In this document: positions 1 to 10,650 of the stretch, in pieces
Numbering within the stretch: the stretch's first letter is position 1
Layout of the letters: the number at the start of each line of letters is the position of its first letter
Assembly (NCBI RefSeq): GCF_000712595.1
Contig: NZ_JOTN01000025.1
Location: 1-50,043, forward strand
DNA: 50,043 nt
Direction of reading: 5' to 3'
DNA from: Bacillus manliponensis
Lineage (GTDB): Bacteria > Bacillota > Bacilli > Bacillales > Bacillaceae_G
The notes under the pieces: generated by a model
The model's database searches: none
What the model was told of the DNA's origin: nothing
Seen by the model: the letters and a program-made list of their open reading frames with translations, nothing else
Made by a program: the position numbers and the translations under genes

Positions 1-29
1 GTCCCTGTGAGAGTAGGACGTCGCCAAGC
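1..29 (+). rRNA. rrf: 5S rRNA, 3' end only
   Basis: The first 29 bases match the conserved 3' end of Bacillus 5S rRNA, including the segment GAGAGTAGGACGTCGCCAAG. The rest of the gene and its rRNA operon lie upstream of the window. A terminator follows within six bases, so no tRNA cluster is attached to this operon. Confidence 0.93.
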
Positions 30-34
30 AAATT

Positions 35-65
35 AAGACGAGTCAGTATGACTCGTCTTTTTATT
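35..65 (+). terminator. rRNA operon intrinsic terminator
   Basis: An 11-bp perfect stem (35-45 with 49-59, arm AAGACGAGTCA) with a 3-base loop is followed by a T-rich run. It ends the rRNA operon just after the 5S gene. Confidence 0.92.
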
Positions 66-126
66 TTATACATATATGACAAACACAAAGCCTAAAGAAC
101 CTTCATATAGTTAAGGTATATTGAAT

Positions 127-156
127 GTATATATTTTTTTAGATTTGTAAACCCTA
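127..156 (+). promoter_or_regulatory. possible sigma-F/G promoter of csfB
   Basis: GTATA at 127-131 fits the -35 pattern of forespore sigma factors. Eighteen bases later AACCCTA (150-156) partly fits the CATNMTA -10 pattern. csfB is forespore-expressed in B. subtilis, which is the main reason to propose it. The -10 match is weak. The rest of the 66-208 gap is AT-rich with no gene. Confidence 0.3.
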
Positions 157-208
157 ATAAAAGTAGTATTCTAGAAAAAATATACTTTAGTTATATAGGA
201 GGGAGGAA

Positions 209-469
209 ATGTTTATTGTGGTTTATCTATATTTATATAATAATGGTCAGATAGATTATAATAAACAGACACATATGAGCGGATATACAAAAGTACAAGA
301 AGAGATATGTATTATTTGTGAGTGTGAACAAAAGAATGGGATTTACCTTTATAGGAGCTTTATATGTGAAGAGTGTGAGCGTGATATGGTGAAAACAGAT
401 ACAGAAGATCCAAAATATACATTTTATTTGCAGCAATTACGAAAAATTAAACAGCATTTATTACAATAG
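209..469 (+). CDS. csfB: anti-sigma-G factor Gin/CsfB
   Basis: Small zinc-finger protein of the CsfB (Gin) family, which binds and inhibits sigma-G (and sigma-E) to keep late forespore transcription from starting too early. Two CxxC pairs are visible, C34/C37 and C53/C56, in the family context IYLYRSFICEEC, followed by the conserved DPKYTFYLQQL tail. From the ATG at 209 it has 86 residues, about 22 more than the B. subtilis protein. That start has a strong GGAGGG ribosome site five bases upstream. The shorter start at 275 gives a more typical length but has no visible ribosome site. The B. subtilis neighbours xpaC and yaaN are missing downstream. Confidence 0.88.
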   Translation: MFIVVYLYLYNNGQIDYNKQTHMSGYTKVQEEICIICECEQKNGIYLYRSFICEECERDMVKTDTEDPKYTFYLQQLRKIKQHLLQ

Positions 470-492
470 GCGAGTAGCCTATTATTTTTTTT
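465..492 (+). terminator. terminator after csfB
   Basis: A 7-bp stem, AATAGGC (465-471) with GCCTATT (477-483), is followed by a run of T. It starts at the csfB stop codon, so csfB is a single-gene unit. Confidence 0.8.
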
Positions 493-542
493 GGACTAAT
501 ATCTGTATAATGAATAGAGAATGAAAAGTTAGGAAGATGATA

Positions 543-1964
543 ATGAATCAAAAAAAAATGCCAGTATATGAGACACTTATGAAGTTTGCTAATAATAAAC
601 CATTATCTTTTCATGTACCCGGACATAAAAATGGTATGTATTTTCCGGAACGTGGAAAAGAATACTTTCGTGATATATTATCAATAGATGTTACAGAGCT
701 TACAGGTCTCGATGATCTACATGATCCGTCTGAATGTATAGCAGAGGCACAGGAATTGCTTTCAAATTTATATGGGGCTCAGAAGAGCTATTTTTTAGTT
801 AATGGTTCAACCGTCGGAAACTTAGCGATGATTTTTACATGTTGTAAAGAAGGGGACATCGTTCTTGTACAAAGAAACTGTCATAAGTCGATTATGAATG
901 GCCTTATATTAACAGGAGCACAGCCTGTGTTTTTAGAGCCTTGGATTGATGAAGAGTTTGGTGTACCTGTTGGGGTTCCACTTGAAGATATAAAAGAGGC
1001 AATCAAAGCTCATCCAAATACGAAAGCACTTATATTAACGCACCCCAATTACTACGGTATGGGGGGAGATTTAAAGGAGATAATAGCATTTTCACACAAA
1101 CATAATATTCCTGTTTTAGTTGATGAAGCGCATGGGGCTCATTTTTGTCTAGGGGATCCGTTCCCATTATCGGCACTTTCTTATGGTGCTGATGTGGTGG
1201 TTCATTCTGCTCATAAAACATTACCTGCAATGACGATGGGCTCATATTTACATATTAATAGTCAATTCATTAGCTCTCATAAAATTGAGATGTATTTAAG
1301 TATGTTTCAATCTAGTAGTCCATCTTATCCAATTATGGCTTCATTAGATTTAGCACGTTTTGCACTTGTAGAGATTAAGGAGAATGGCTGCAAGGACATA
1401 GTAAAATTCCTTAATGATTTTCGTAATGAGCTTCATCGTATTCCTCAAATTAAAGTGTTACAATATAAAGTTCAAGATTTACTAAAAGTTACAATTCAAA
1501 CGCGCTGTGAGTTATCAGGATATGAATTGCAGCATGTTTTAGAAGAGCAGGGGTTATATGCGGAGATGGCTGATCCATATAATGTCTTACTTGTTATGCC
1601 TCTTAAACCAAATCAAAAATATATGACCGCAGTAGATAAGATGAAAAAGGCTTTGCAAAATTACGAAGTGAAAGACAGGAAGCCTGTCATTCGTTATACT
1701 TACAAAAGGGACTTTTCACCTGTGCCATTTACATATAAACAACTAGATAGATGTAAAAAAAGCATTATTTCATTAGAGAAAGCGGTTGGACGAGTTTGCG
1801 CGGATATGGTTATTCCATATCCACCAGGAATTCCGTTACTTATGTATGGAGAAAAAGTTACAAGCGAACATGTTCAGCGCATATATGAACTGCAAAAGAC
1901 AGGAGCACGTTTCCAAGGAAGTATACACATACAAGAAAAAAATATTTGCGTATATGATATATAG
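543..1964 (+). CDS. Orn/Lys/Arg decarboxylase-family PLP enzyme (YaaO type)
   Basis: Fold-type I pyridoxal-phosphate enzyme of the basic amino acid decarboxylase family, 473 residues, very like B. subtilis YaaO. The N-terminus has the conserved SFHVPGHKNG. The cofactor lysine is K225 in the SAHKT motif, preceded by the PLP-contacting VDEAHGAH segment. The C-terminal domain is short, as in the arginine decarboxylase SpeA branch rather than the long inducible E. coli enzymes. The true substrate (arginine or lysine) cannot be read from sequence. The start at 543 was chosen because AGGAAG (531-536) sits six bases before it; the ATG at 537 is too close. A TATAAT lies at 506-511 but no good -35 is seen. 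Confidence 0.9.
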   Translation: MNQKKMPVYETLMKFANNKPLSFHVPGHKNGMYFPERGKEYFRDILSIDVTELTGLDDLHDPSECIAEAQELLSNLYGAQKSYFLVNGSTVGNLAMIFTCCKEGDIVLVQRNCHKSIMNGLILTGAQPVFLEPWIDEEFGVPVGVPLEDIKEAIKAHPNTKALILTHPNYYGMGGDLKEIIAFSHKHNIPVLVDEAHGAHFCLGDPFPLSALSYGADVVVHSAHKTLPAMTMGSYLHINSQFISSHKIEMYLSMFQSSSPSYPIMASLDLARFALVEIKENGCKDIVKFLNDFRNELHRIPQIKVLQYKVQDLLKVTIQTRCELSGYELQHVLEEQGLYAEMADPYNVLLVMPLKPNQKYMTAVDKMKKALQNYEVKDRKPVIRYTYKRDFSPVPFTYKQLDRCKKSIISLEKAVGRVCADMVIPYPPGIPLLMYGEKVTSEHVQRIYELQKTGARFQGSIHIQEKNICVYDI

Positions 1965-1979
1965 AAAGAAGGTTTTATG

Positions 1980-2609
1980 ATGAAAGGATTATTTGTCACA
2001 ATTGAGGGACCAGAAGGCTCAGGAAAGTCTACATTAATTACAAAGTTATTGCCATACTTTGAGGTAAAGGGGCAACGTGTAATGGCAACACGCGAGCCTG
2101 GTGGTATTCAAATTTCAGAGGAAATTCGCACCATTTTACATAAAAAAGAGCATACAATGATGGAAGCTCGTACAGAAGCACTATTATATGCTGCAGCAAG
2201 AAGACAACATTTAGTAGAGAAGGTAATGCCTGCTTTAGAGAAGGACTATCTTGTTTTATGTGATCGTTTTATTGATAGTTCTCTTGCTTATCAAGGTTAT
2301 GCAAGAGGTTTAGGAGTAGATAAAGTTTTTGAAATTAATCGCTTTGCCACAGAAGATTGTATGCCATCACTAACAATTTATTTAGATATTAAACCGGAGG
2401 CTGGCTTAGCACGTATTACACAAGATGATAATCGAGAAGTGAATCGTTTAGATTTAGAAAGTATTGAATTCCATCATGCTGTTCGCAATGGGTATTTACA
2501 GCTTGTAGATCGTTTTAAAGATCGTATTGTTGTTGTAAATGCAGATCAACCAATGGATGTAGTTGCGCAGGAAGTTATTCAGTTGATTGAACAAAAATTG
2601 TTACAATAG
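1980..2609 (+). CDS. tmk: thymidylate kinase
   Basis: Phosphorylates dTMP to dTDP with ATP for DNA precursor supply; cytosolic. The 209 residues show the P-loop GPEGSGKS at 10-17, the DRF motif in [19 protein letters not shown] that contacts dTMP, and an arginine-rich lid region. The second ATG (1980) has the better spacing from AAGAAGG (1966-1972) and gives the usual [10 protein letters not shown] start. It begins 15 bases after the decarboxylase gene and probably shares its transcript. In B. subtilis yaaQ and yaaR follow tmk; here holB follows after 31 bases. Confidence 0.96.
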   Translation: MKGLFVTIEGPEGSGKSTLITKLLPYFEVKGQRVMATREPGGIQISEEIRTILHKKEHTMMEARTEALLYAAARRQHLVEKVMPALEKDYLVLCDRFIDSSLAYQGYARGLGVDKVFEINRFATEDCMPSLTIYLDIKPEAGLARITQDDNREVNRLDLESIEFHHAVRNGYLQLVDRFKDRIVVVNADQPMDVVAQEVIQLIEQKLLQ

Positions 2610-2640
2610 AAAGAAAGTAAAAATAAGTGAGGTATGTATT

Positions 2641-3624
2641 ATGACGAGGACGTGGGAGCAACTTTCTGCTATACAGCCCATTGTTGTAAAGATGTTAATC
2701 AATAGTATTGCAAAAGAGCGTATATCCCATGCTTATTTGTTAGAAGGACCAAAAGGAACGGGGAAATTTGAAACAGCAATGCAGATGGCAAAAAGTTTTC
2801 TTTGCTTAGATAGAGCAGGTGTTGAACCATGCCATACTTGTATTAACTGTAGACGTGTTGAGTCAGGGAATCACCCAAACGTACATGTTGTAAAACCGGA
2901 TGGTCTATCAATAAAAAAACAACAGGTTCAAGATTTACAAGAAGAATTTGCAAAAACAGGTTTGGAAGCAAGTAAGAAAATATATATTATTGAGCACGCT
3001 GATCGTATGACTGTAAATGCTGCAAATACTTTATTAAAATTTTTAGAAGAACCGAGTAGTGATACAACCGCTATTTTACTAACAGAACAAAGTCATCAAA
3101 TTATAAATACAATATTATCAAGATGTCAGATCATTACTTTTCGTTCACTTCCTAAAGATGCTCTCATTAACCGATTGAAGAATGAAGGAATTTCCATCTC
3201 TTTATCAACCCTTGCAGCTCAGCTTACGAATAGCTTTGATGAAGCATTATCTTTCTGCAATGATGAATGGTTTGCACAAGCACGAACTTTAGTGATAAAA
3301 TTGTGTGAGGCACTAGAAAAAGATACATCCTCTATTTTTTTTGTACAAGAAAAATGGATGAAACATTTTGGAGAGAAAGAACAATTACAGCTAGGTTTAG
3401 ATATGTTACTCCTTATCTATAAGGATTTATTATATGTTCAATTAGGAGAAGACAATCGTCTTGTTTTTCAAGATCAAAAGGAATCATTCGAATCTTTCTC
3501 TTATTCTCAAAAGCGCATTGTATCAGCTCTTTTCAATATATTAGAAGCAAAAAACAGAATCAACGCTAATGTAAATGCGCAGCTTGTGTTCGAGCAGTTA
3601 GTGTTGCGGTTGCAGGAGGGATGA
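2641..3624 (+). CDS. holB: DNA polymerase III delta' subunit
   Basis: Clamp-loader subunit delta', AAA+ family, 327 residues. The N-terminal ATPase domain has a P-loop-like GPKGTGK at 36-42, and zinc-module cysteines at about C55, C64, C67 and C70. The SRC motif (ILSRCQIITF) at about residue 160 places the arginine finger. The start at 2641 follows AAGTGAGGT (2625-2633) at normal spacing; an earlier in-frame ATG at 2587 overlaps tmk and has no ribosome site. The next gene begins four bases after the stop and its ribosome site lies inside the holB end, so the two are translationally linked. Confidence 0.95.
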   Translation: MTRTWEQLSAIQPIVVKMLINSIAKERISHAYLLEGPKGTGKFETAMQMAKSFLCLDRAGVEPCHTCINCRRVESGNHPNVHVVKPDGLSIKKQQVQDLQEEFAKTGLEASKKIYIIEHADRMTVNAANTLLKFLEEPSSDTTAILLTEQSHQIINTILSRCQIITFRSLPKDALINRLKNEGISISLSTLAAQLTNSFDEALSFCNDEWFAQARTLVIKLCEALEKDTSSIFFVQEKWMKHFGEKEQLQLGLDMLLLIYKDLLYVQLGEDNRLVFQDQKESFESFSYSQKRIVSALFNILEAKNRINANVNAQLVFEQLVLRLQEG

Positions 3625-3628
3625 CCGT

Positions 3629-4821
<1,193 letters not shown>

Positions 4822-4858
4822 GATTACCTTTCCAAAATATTGGGAAGGTAATTTTTTG
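4822..4858 (+). terminator. terminator after yabA
   Basis: An 11-bp stem ATTACCTTTCC / GGGAAGGTAAT with one G-U pair is followed by TTTTTTG. It ends the tmk-holB-ricT-yabA unit. Confidence 0.88.
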
Positions 4859-4914
4859 TACATGGGATTACAATAAGAGTAAGATTTTTATGAGTTTGAG
4901 AAAGGAAAAAAGAT

Positions 4915-5658
4915 ATGCATTTATATGGAGATGAGCGTTTAGATTACTTATTAGCAGAAGAGAAGATGAAGATTATTCAAAGTCCTTCAGTATTTAATTT
5001 TTCACTAGATGCAGTACTACTTGCAAAATTTGCATGGGTACCAATTCAAAAGGGTAACATACTTGATTTATGTACAGGAAATGCAGTAATCCCTTTACTG
5101 TTAAGTACACGTACGAAGGGGAATATTACAGGGGTAGAAATACAAGAGCGTATTTATAATATGGGAACAAGAAGTGTGAAATATAATCAATTAGAAGAGA
5201 GAATTCAATTGATTCATGGCGATTTAAAGGAGATGCCTGAGAAGATTGGTCGTCATCAATTTGATGTTGTGACATGTAATCCGCCGTATTTTAAAACACC
5301 AAAACCATCAGAACAAAATTTAAATGAACATTTAGCGATTGCTCGTCATGAAATTATGTGTACGTTAGAAGATGTTGTGCGTGTCAGCAGTCAGTTAGTA
5401 AAGCAAGGTGGAAAGGTAGCGTATGTTCACCGTCCAGAGCGACTACTTGATATTGTGACGCTTATGAGAAAGTATAAAATTGAGCCAAAGCGTATGCAAC
5501 TTGTATATCCGAAAGCTGGTAAGGAAGCAAATACCCTTTTAATTGAAGGGATTAAAGATGGAAATGCAGGGCTGAAGATCCTATCTCCTCTCTTTGTTTA
5601 TAAAGAAAATAATGAGTATACAAAGGAAATGCATAAGCTATTATATGGAGAAGAATAA
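4915..5658 (+). CDS. trmN6: tRNA1(Val) (adenine-N6)-methyltransferase
   Basis: 247-residue SAM-dependent methyltransferase of the TrmN6/YfiC family (B. subtilis YabB), which methylates A37 of tRNA1(Val). Motif I is visible in [14 protein letters not shown] near residue 45. The N6-adenine catalytic motif NPPY is in TCNPPYF near residue 120. The ATG at 4915 follows AAAGGA. It overlaps the start of yazA by 14 bases, so translation is coupled. Substrate assignment comes from the family. Confidence 0.88.
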   Translation: MHLYGDERLDYLLAEEKMKIIQSPSVFNFSLDAVLLAKFAWVPIQKGNILDLCTGNAVIPLLLSTRTKGNITGVEIQERIYNMGTRSVKYNQLEERIQLIHGDLKEMPEKIGRHQFDVVTCNPPYFKTPKPSEQNLNEHLAIARHEIMCTLEDVVRVSSQLVKQGGKVAYVHRPERLLDIVTLMRKYKIEPKRMQLVYPKAGKEANTLLIEGIKDGNAGLKILSPLFVYKENNEYTKEMHKLLYGEE

Positions 5659-5935
5659 TCATTATTTTTACGTTGTCGAATGTACTGATGGTAGCTATTA
5701 TGCGGGATATACAAACAACTTAGAGAAGCGTATTGAAACACATAATAAAGGAAAAGGGGCGCGTTATACAAGAGCGAGGCGCCCTGTTATATTAAAGTAC
5801 GTTGAAATGTATGAAGATAAAAGAATAGCTATGCAAGCAGAATATAAATTTAAGCAGTTAAAGCGTAAGCAAAAAGAAGAGTACATACAAAAAGGAGACT
5901 ATTATGTGGCAGCAAAAAAGCTTTCAGATGAATGA
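5645..5935 (+). CDS. yazA: GIY-YIG domain protein YazA
   Basis: 96-residue single-domain member of the UvrC N-terminal-like GIY-YIG superfamily. The motif is visible as [19 protein letters not shown], followed by the ARYTRARRP loop and the conserved [14 protein letters not shown] helix. Its cellular role is unknown; small stand-alone members are suspected DNA nucleases. The start at 5645 matches B. subtilis YazA ([11 protein letters not shown]). No good ribosome site is seen, so it probably relies on coupling to the overlapping trmN6 gene. Confidence 0.88.
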   Translation: MEKNNHYFYVVECTDGSYYAGYTNNLEKRIETHNKGKGARYTRARRPVILKYVEMYEDKRIAMQAEYKFKQLKRKQKEEYIQKGDYYVAAKKLSDE

Positions 5936-6773
5936 AAGAGGGGCTTTATACTTAATTCCAACACCCATTGGAAACCTAGAAGATATGACATTCCGTGCAA
6001 TCCGTATGTTAAAAGAAGCGGATATTATTGCGGCGGAAGATACAAGACAAACAAAAAAGCTTTGTAATTACTTTGAGATTGAAACGCCTGTTATGAGTTA
6101 CCATGAGCACAATAAAGAAGTGAGTGGACGGAAAATTTTAGATTTGTTAGAAGAAGGTAAAACAGTTGCGCTAGTAAGTGATGCTGGTATGCCTTGTATT
6201 TCAGATCCTGGCTACGATATTGTGATTGAAGCATTAGCGGAGCAGTATCATGTTATTCCTCTTCCTGGAGCAAACGCGGCTTTAACGGCTTTAATTGCAT
6301 CGGGACTTGAGACAAAGAATTTTTATTTTTATGGTTTTTTACAACGTAATAAAAAAGAGCGAAAAGCAGAATTGGAGACATTGCGTTATGTACCAAGTAC
6401 GATAATGTTTTATGAGGCACCACATCGACTAAGCGATACTTTATCATCGATGTTAGAAGTACTAGGTAATAGACAAGTTGTATTATCGAGAGAATTAACA
6501 AAGAAATTTGAAGAGTTTATTCGTGGTTCAGTAGAAGAAGCTATACAATGGGCTAAGGAAAATGAAATTCGTGGTGAATTTTGTATTTTAGTAGAAGGCT
6601 CAGATGAAGAGCCTGAAACAGAGGCAGCTTGGTGGGAAACTCTTACTGTAGAAGAGCATGTTGAACATTACATAAATGAGAAAAAGATGTCTTCGAAAGA
6701 TGCGATTAAAATTGTTGCAAAAGAGCGTAATATGTCGAAACGTGATGTGTATCAAGCATACCACGTGGAATAA
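5904..6773 (+). CDS. rsmI: 16S rRNA (cytidine-1402-2'-O)-methyltransferase
   Basis: RsmI (B. subtilis YabC) 2'-O-methylates C1402 in the ribosomal P site using SAM. It belongs to the tetrapyrrole-methylase fold. The 289 residues contain the family signatures LIPTPIGNLEDMTFRA, AAEDTRQTKKL, SDAGMPCISDPG and PLPGANAALTALIASG. The ATG at 5904 follows AAAGGAG with good spacing and overlaps yazA by 32 bases. Its stop codon is embedded in the left edge of a dispersed repeat (6772-6826). Confidence 0.94.
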   Translation: MWQQKSFQMNERGALYLIPTPIGNLEDMTFRAIRMLKEADIIAAEDTRQTKKLCNYFEIETPVMSYHEHNKEVSGRKILDLLEEGKTVALVSDAGMPCISDPGYDIVIEALAEQYHVIPLPGANAALTALIASGLETKNFYFYGFLQRNKKERKAELETLRYVPSTIMFYEAPHRLSDTLSSMLEVLGNRQVVLSRELTKKFEEFIRGSVEEAIQWAKENEIRGEFCILVEGSDEEPETEAAWWETLTVEEHVEHYINEKKMSSKDAIKIVAKERNMSKRDVYQAYHVE

Positions 6774-6826
6774 AGTGAAACTTCACTCAGTGGGAGCCTT
6801 ACAGCCCGCAAATAGCGGGATAAAAT
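6772..6826 (+). repeat. degenerate dispersed repeat, bcr1-like, copy 1 (short)
   Basis: The segment starts AAAGTGAAACTTCA, contains CAGTGGGAG, and ends ATAGCGGGATAAAA. The same left end (AAAGTGAAACTTCA) and right end (GCGGGATRAA) bound the 150-bp element at 42084-42236, so this looks like an internally deleted copy. It overlaps the rsmI stop codon. Confidence 0.6.
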
Positions 6827-6876
6827 AAAAGCCCATAATCAGCGGAGAAGGCATCTTCGTTGATTATGGGCTTTTA
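6827..6876. terminator. bidirectional terminator between rsmI and abrB
   Basis: A perfect 15-bp stem (6827-6841 with 6861-6875, arm AAAAGCCCATAATCA) is capped by an inner GAAG/CTTC stem. A T-rich stretch follows on both strands. It can stop the rsmI operon (+) and read-through from abrB (-). Confidence 0.85.
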
Positions 6877-6897
6877 TATGATGTTAATGCAGGATAA

Positions 6898-6929
6898 AAA
6901 ATAAGCTTCTCTGAATAGAGAAGCTTATT
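6898..6929 (-). terminator. abrB terminator
   Basis: A 13-bp stem AATAAGCTTCTCT / AGAGAAGCTTATT with a 4-base loop, followed on the minus strand by TTTTTT. Its first arm overlaps the abrB stop codon. Confidence 0.85.
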
Positions 6930-7209
6930 TTGCTGCCTCGATATATTGTTGAAGCTCGTTCATGATTTGCTCTGCGCCTTCTTTGCTTAAGATGATTTTA
7001 CCTTCAGCTAAAGCTAGGTTATGGTCAGATACTTCACCAGTTACTTGGCAAGTCATGTTTGGCTTATATTTTTTCAAGATGATCTTTTCATCATCCACAT
7101 AAATTTCAAGAGCATCCTTTTCTGCAATACCTAATGTACGACGTAATTCAATTGGAATTACTACGCGACCTAATTCATCAACTTTACGAACGATACCAGT
7201 AGATTTCAT
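6925..7209 (-). CDS. abrB: transition-state regulator AbrB
   Basis: 94-residue DNA-binding protein that represses post-exponential genes during growth. The N-terminal swapped-hairpin domain is clear: MKSTGIVRKVDELGRVVIPI, then ELRRTLGIAEKDALEIYVDD. The C-terminal half mediates tetramer formation and keeps the single cysteine (TCQVTGE) typical of AbrB. The ATG is preceded by AGGAGGAGAAA. It is the only minus-strand gene in the window and faces metS across an AT-rich gap. Its promoter and two Spo0A boxes (entries below) explain its known shut-off by Spo0A~P. It is a paralogue of SpoVT at 25661, sharing the N-terminal domain. Confidence 0.97.
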   Translation of the reverse strand: MKSTGIVRKVDELGRVVIPIELRRTLGIAEKDALEIYVDDEKIILKKYKPNMTCQVTGEVSDHNLALAEGKIILSKEGAEQIMNELQQYIEAAK

Positions 7210-7256
7210 AGTCGTTTCTCCTCCTCATATTCTGCAAGTTTACGAGTCTATCTTAA

Positions 7257-7273
7257 TTCGTCATTTTTCGACA
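7257..7273 (-). promoter_or_regulatory. tandem Spo0A boxes downstream of the abrB promoter
   Basis: On the minus strand TGTCGAA (7273-7267) matches the 0A box exactly, and TGACGAA (7263-7257) has one mismatch. The two are in the same orientation exactly 10 bp apart, about 11-28 bases after the predicted transcription start. This matches the arrangement through which Spo0A~P represses abrB in B. subtilis. Confidence 0.75.
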
Positions 7274-7290
7274 AAATACCCTATGGATAT

Positions 7291-7319
7291 ATAGTACCAA
7301 TCATTTACATTTCCGTCAA
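7291..7319 (-). promoter_or_regulatory. abrB sigma-A promoter
   Basis: Read on the minus strand: TTGACG (7319-7314), a 17-bp spacer, then TACTAT (7296-7291). The predicted start is near 7284, leaving a leader of about 75 bases that contains the Spo0A boxes and the AGGAGG site. Confidence 0.75.
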
Positions 7320-9548
<2,229 letters not shown>

Positions 9549-9563
9549 TTATGACAAAATGGG

Positions 9564-9602
9564 AGATGTTTCACGTGTAACATTCGTGGAACATCTTTTT
9601 TC
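9564..9602 (+). terminator. terminator after metG
   Basis: A 12-bp stem AGATGTTTCACG / CGTGGAACATCT with one G-U pair is followed by TTTTTTC. Confidence 0.88.
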
Positions 9603-9726
9603 TTGTCGAAAATCTTTCTAAAATTCCCTTTTTTGTATCAAAATTGTAATATTGTTGTTATTCCGCTGTTAGGAAAGTAATTTTTTCCTATGATAGACTT
9701 TAATTCAAAGAAAAGGTGATACTGTT

Positions 9727-10494
9727 ATGTTATTTGATACACACTCGCATTTAAATGCAGACCAATTTGCAGAAGATTTACAAGAAGTAATTGCAAGAAT
9801 GAAAGAAGCTGGCGTTTCTTACACGGTTGTTGTTGGTTTTGATGAGATAACGATTAAGAGGGCGATGGAGTTAGCTGAAACGTATGATTTCATTTATGCA
9901 GCTGTTGGTTGGCATCCTGTTGATGCAATCGATATGACAGAAGACCATTTAAAATGGTTGGAAGAATTAGCAGCTCATCCGAAAGTTGTTGCACTTGGTG
10001 AAATGGGATTAGATTATTACTGGGATAAGTCACCGAAAGAAGTACAACAAGAAGTATTTCGTAAGCAAATTCAGTTAGCGAAGAAAGTAAAGTTACCAAT
10101 CATTATACATAACCGTGATGCAACGCAAGATATCGTCACAATTTTAGAAGAAGAAAATGCAGCAGAAGTAGGCGGCATTATGCACTGCTTTAGCGGTAGT
10201 GTGGAAGTCGCAAAACAATGCATTGAGATGAACTTTCTCATTTCACTCGGTGGGCCAGTAACATTTAAAAATGCGAAAAAACCGAAAGAAGTAGCAATGG
10301 AAATTCCGATGGAGAAATTACTAATTGAAACGGACTGTCCATACTTAACACCACACCCGTTTCGCGGAAAGCGTAATGAACCAAGCTACGTCAAACTTGT
10401 AGCCGAAGAAATTGCAAATTTAAAAGAGCTTTCATATGAAGAAGTCGCTACAAAAACAACAGAAAATGCAAAGAAATTATTTGGTATTCAATAA
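9727..10494 (+). CDS. TatD-family metal-dependent hydrolase/DNase
   Basis: 255-residue TIM-barrel amidohydrolase (B. subtilis YabD), in a family with 3'-5' DNase activity. All metal-ligand signatures are present: THSHLN (H6, H8), GEMGLDYY, IIHNRDA, MHCFSGS and ETDCPYLTPHPFRG. The start at 9727 follows AAAAGGTGAT. It lies between metG and yabE as in B. subtilis. A 0A-box-like TGTCGAA occurs 116 bp upstream (9605-9611), directly after the metG terminator, too far away to assign. The physiological substrate is not known. Confidence 0.92.
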   Translation: MLFDTHSHLNADQFAEDLQEVIARMKEAGVSYTVVVGFDEITIKRAMELAETYDFIYAAVGWHPVDAIDMTEDHLKWLEELAAHPKVVALGEMGLDYYWDKSPKEVQQEVFRKQIQLAKKVKLPIIIHNRDATQDIVTILEEENAAEVGGIMHCFSGSVEVAKQCIEMNFLISLGGPVTFKNAKKPKEVAMEIPMEKLLIETDCPYLTPHPFRGKRNEPSYVKLVAEEIANLKELSYEEVATKTTENAKKLFGIQ

Positions 10495-10521
10495 GGAGAA
10501 GGGGTAACACCCTTTTCCTTT
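10493..10521 (+). terminator. weak hairpin after tatD
   Basis: An imperfect GC-containing hairpin (AAGGAGAAGGGGT against ACCCTTTTCCTT, loop AAC) starts at the tatD stop codon. It is followed only by short T stretches, so termination may be partial. Confidence 0.4.
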
Positions 10522-10578
10522 CTCCTAATCTTTATCTTAGATGATTCACGCTACTAGAACCGGTAGGAGGACATAGAG

Positions 10579-10650
10579 ATGAAAAATAAGGGGGCATTTT
10601 ATTGTGATTGTAAATGCGAAAGACTTGTTATCAAAGATGAAAGTAAGTAA
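10579..10650 (+). CDS. possible 23-codon upstream ORF overlapping the yabE start
   Basis: ATG at 10579 lies nine bases after AGGAGG (10564-10569), the strongest ribosome site in this gap. It opens a 23-codon frame (MKNKGAFYCDCKCERLVIK plus DESK) that runs out of frame across the yabE GTG at 10604 and stops at 10650. It may be a coupling leader or a chance frame. No family is recognised. Confidence 0.3.
   Translation: MKNKGAFYCDCKCERLVIKDESK

Noticed and set aside
1030-1245. Minus-strand frames inside the decarboxylase gene and in many other genes
   Set aside because: They mirror strongly coding plus-strand genes, lack ribosome sites and show no family features. abrB is the only credible minus-strand gene.
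2587-2640. Longer N-terminus for HolB starting at 2587
   Set aside because: It would overlap tmk and has no ribosome site; 2641 has a good site and the usual family start.
9605-9611. Spo0A box (TGTCGAA) near tatD
   Set aside because: A single 7-base match 116 bp from the gene, directly after the metG terminator and without a fitting promoter; chance is sufficient.
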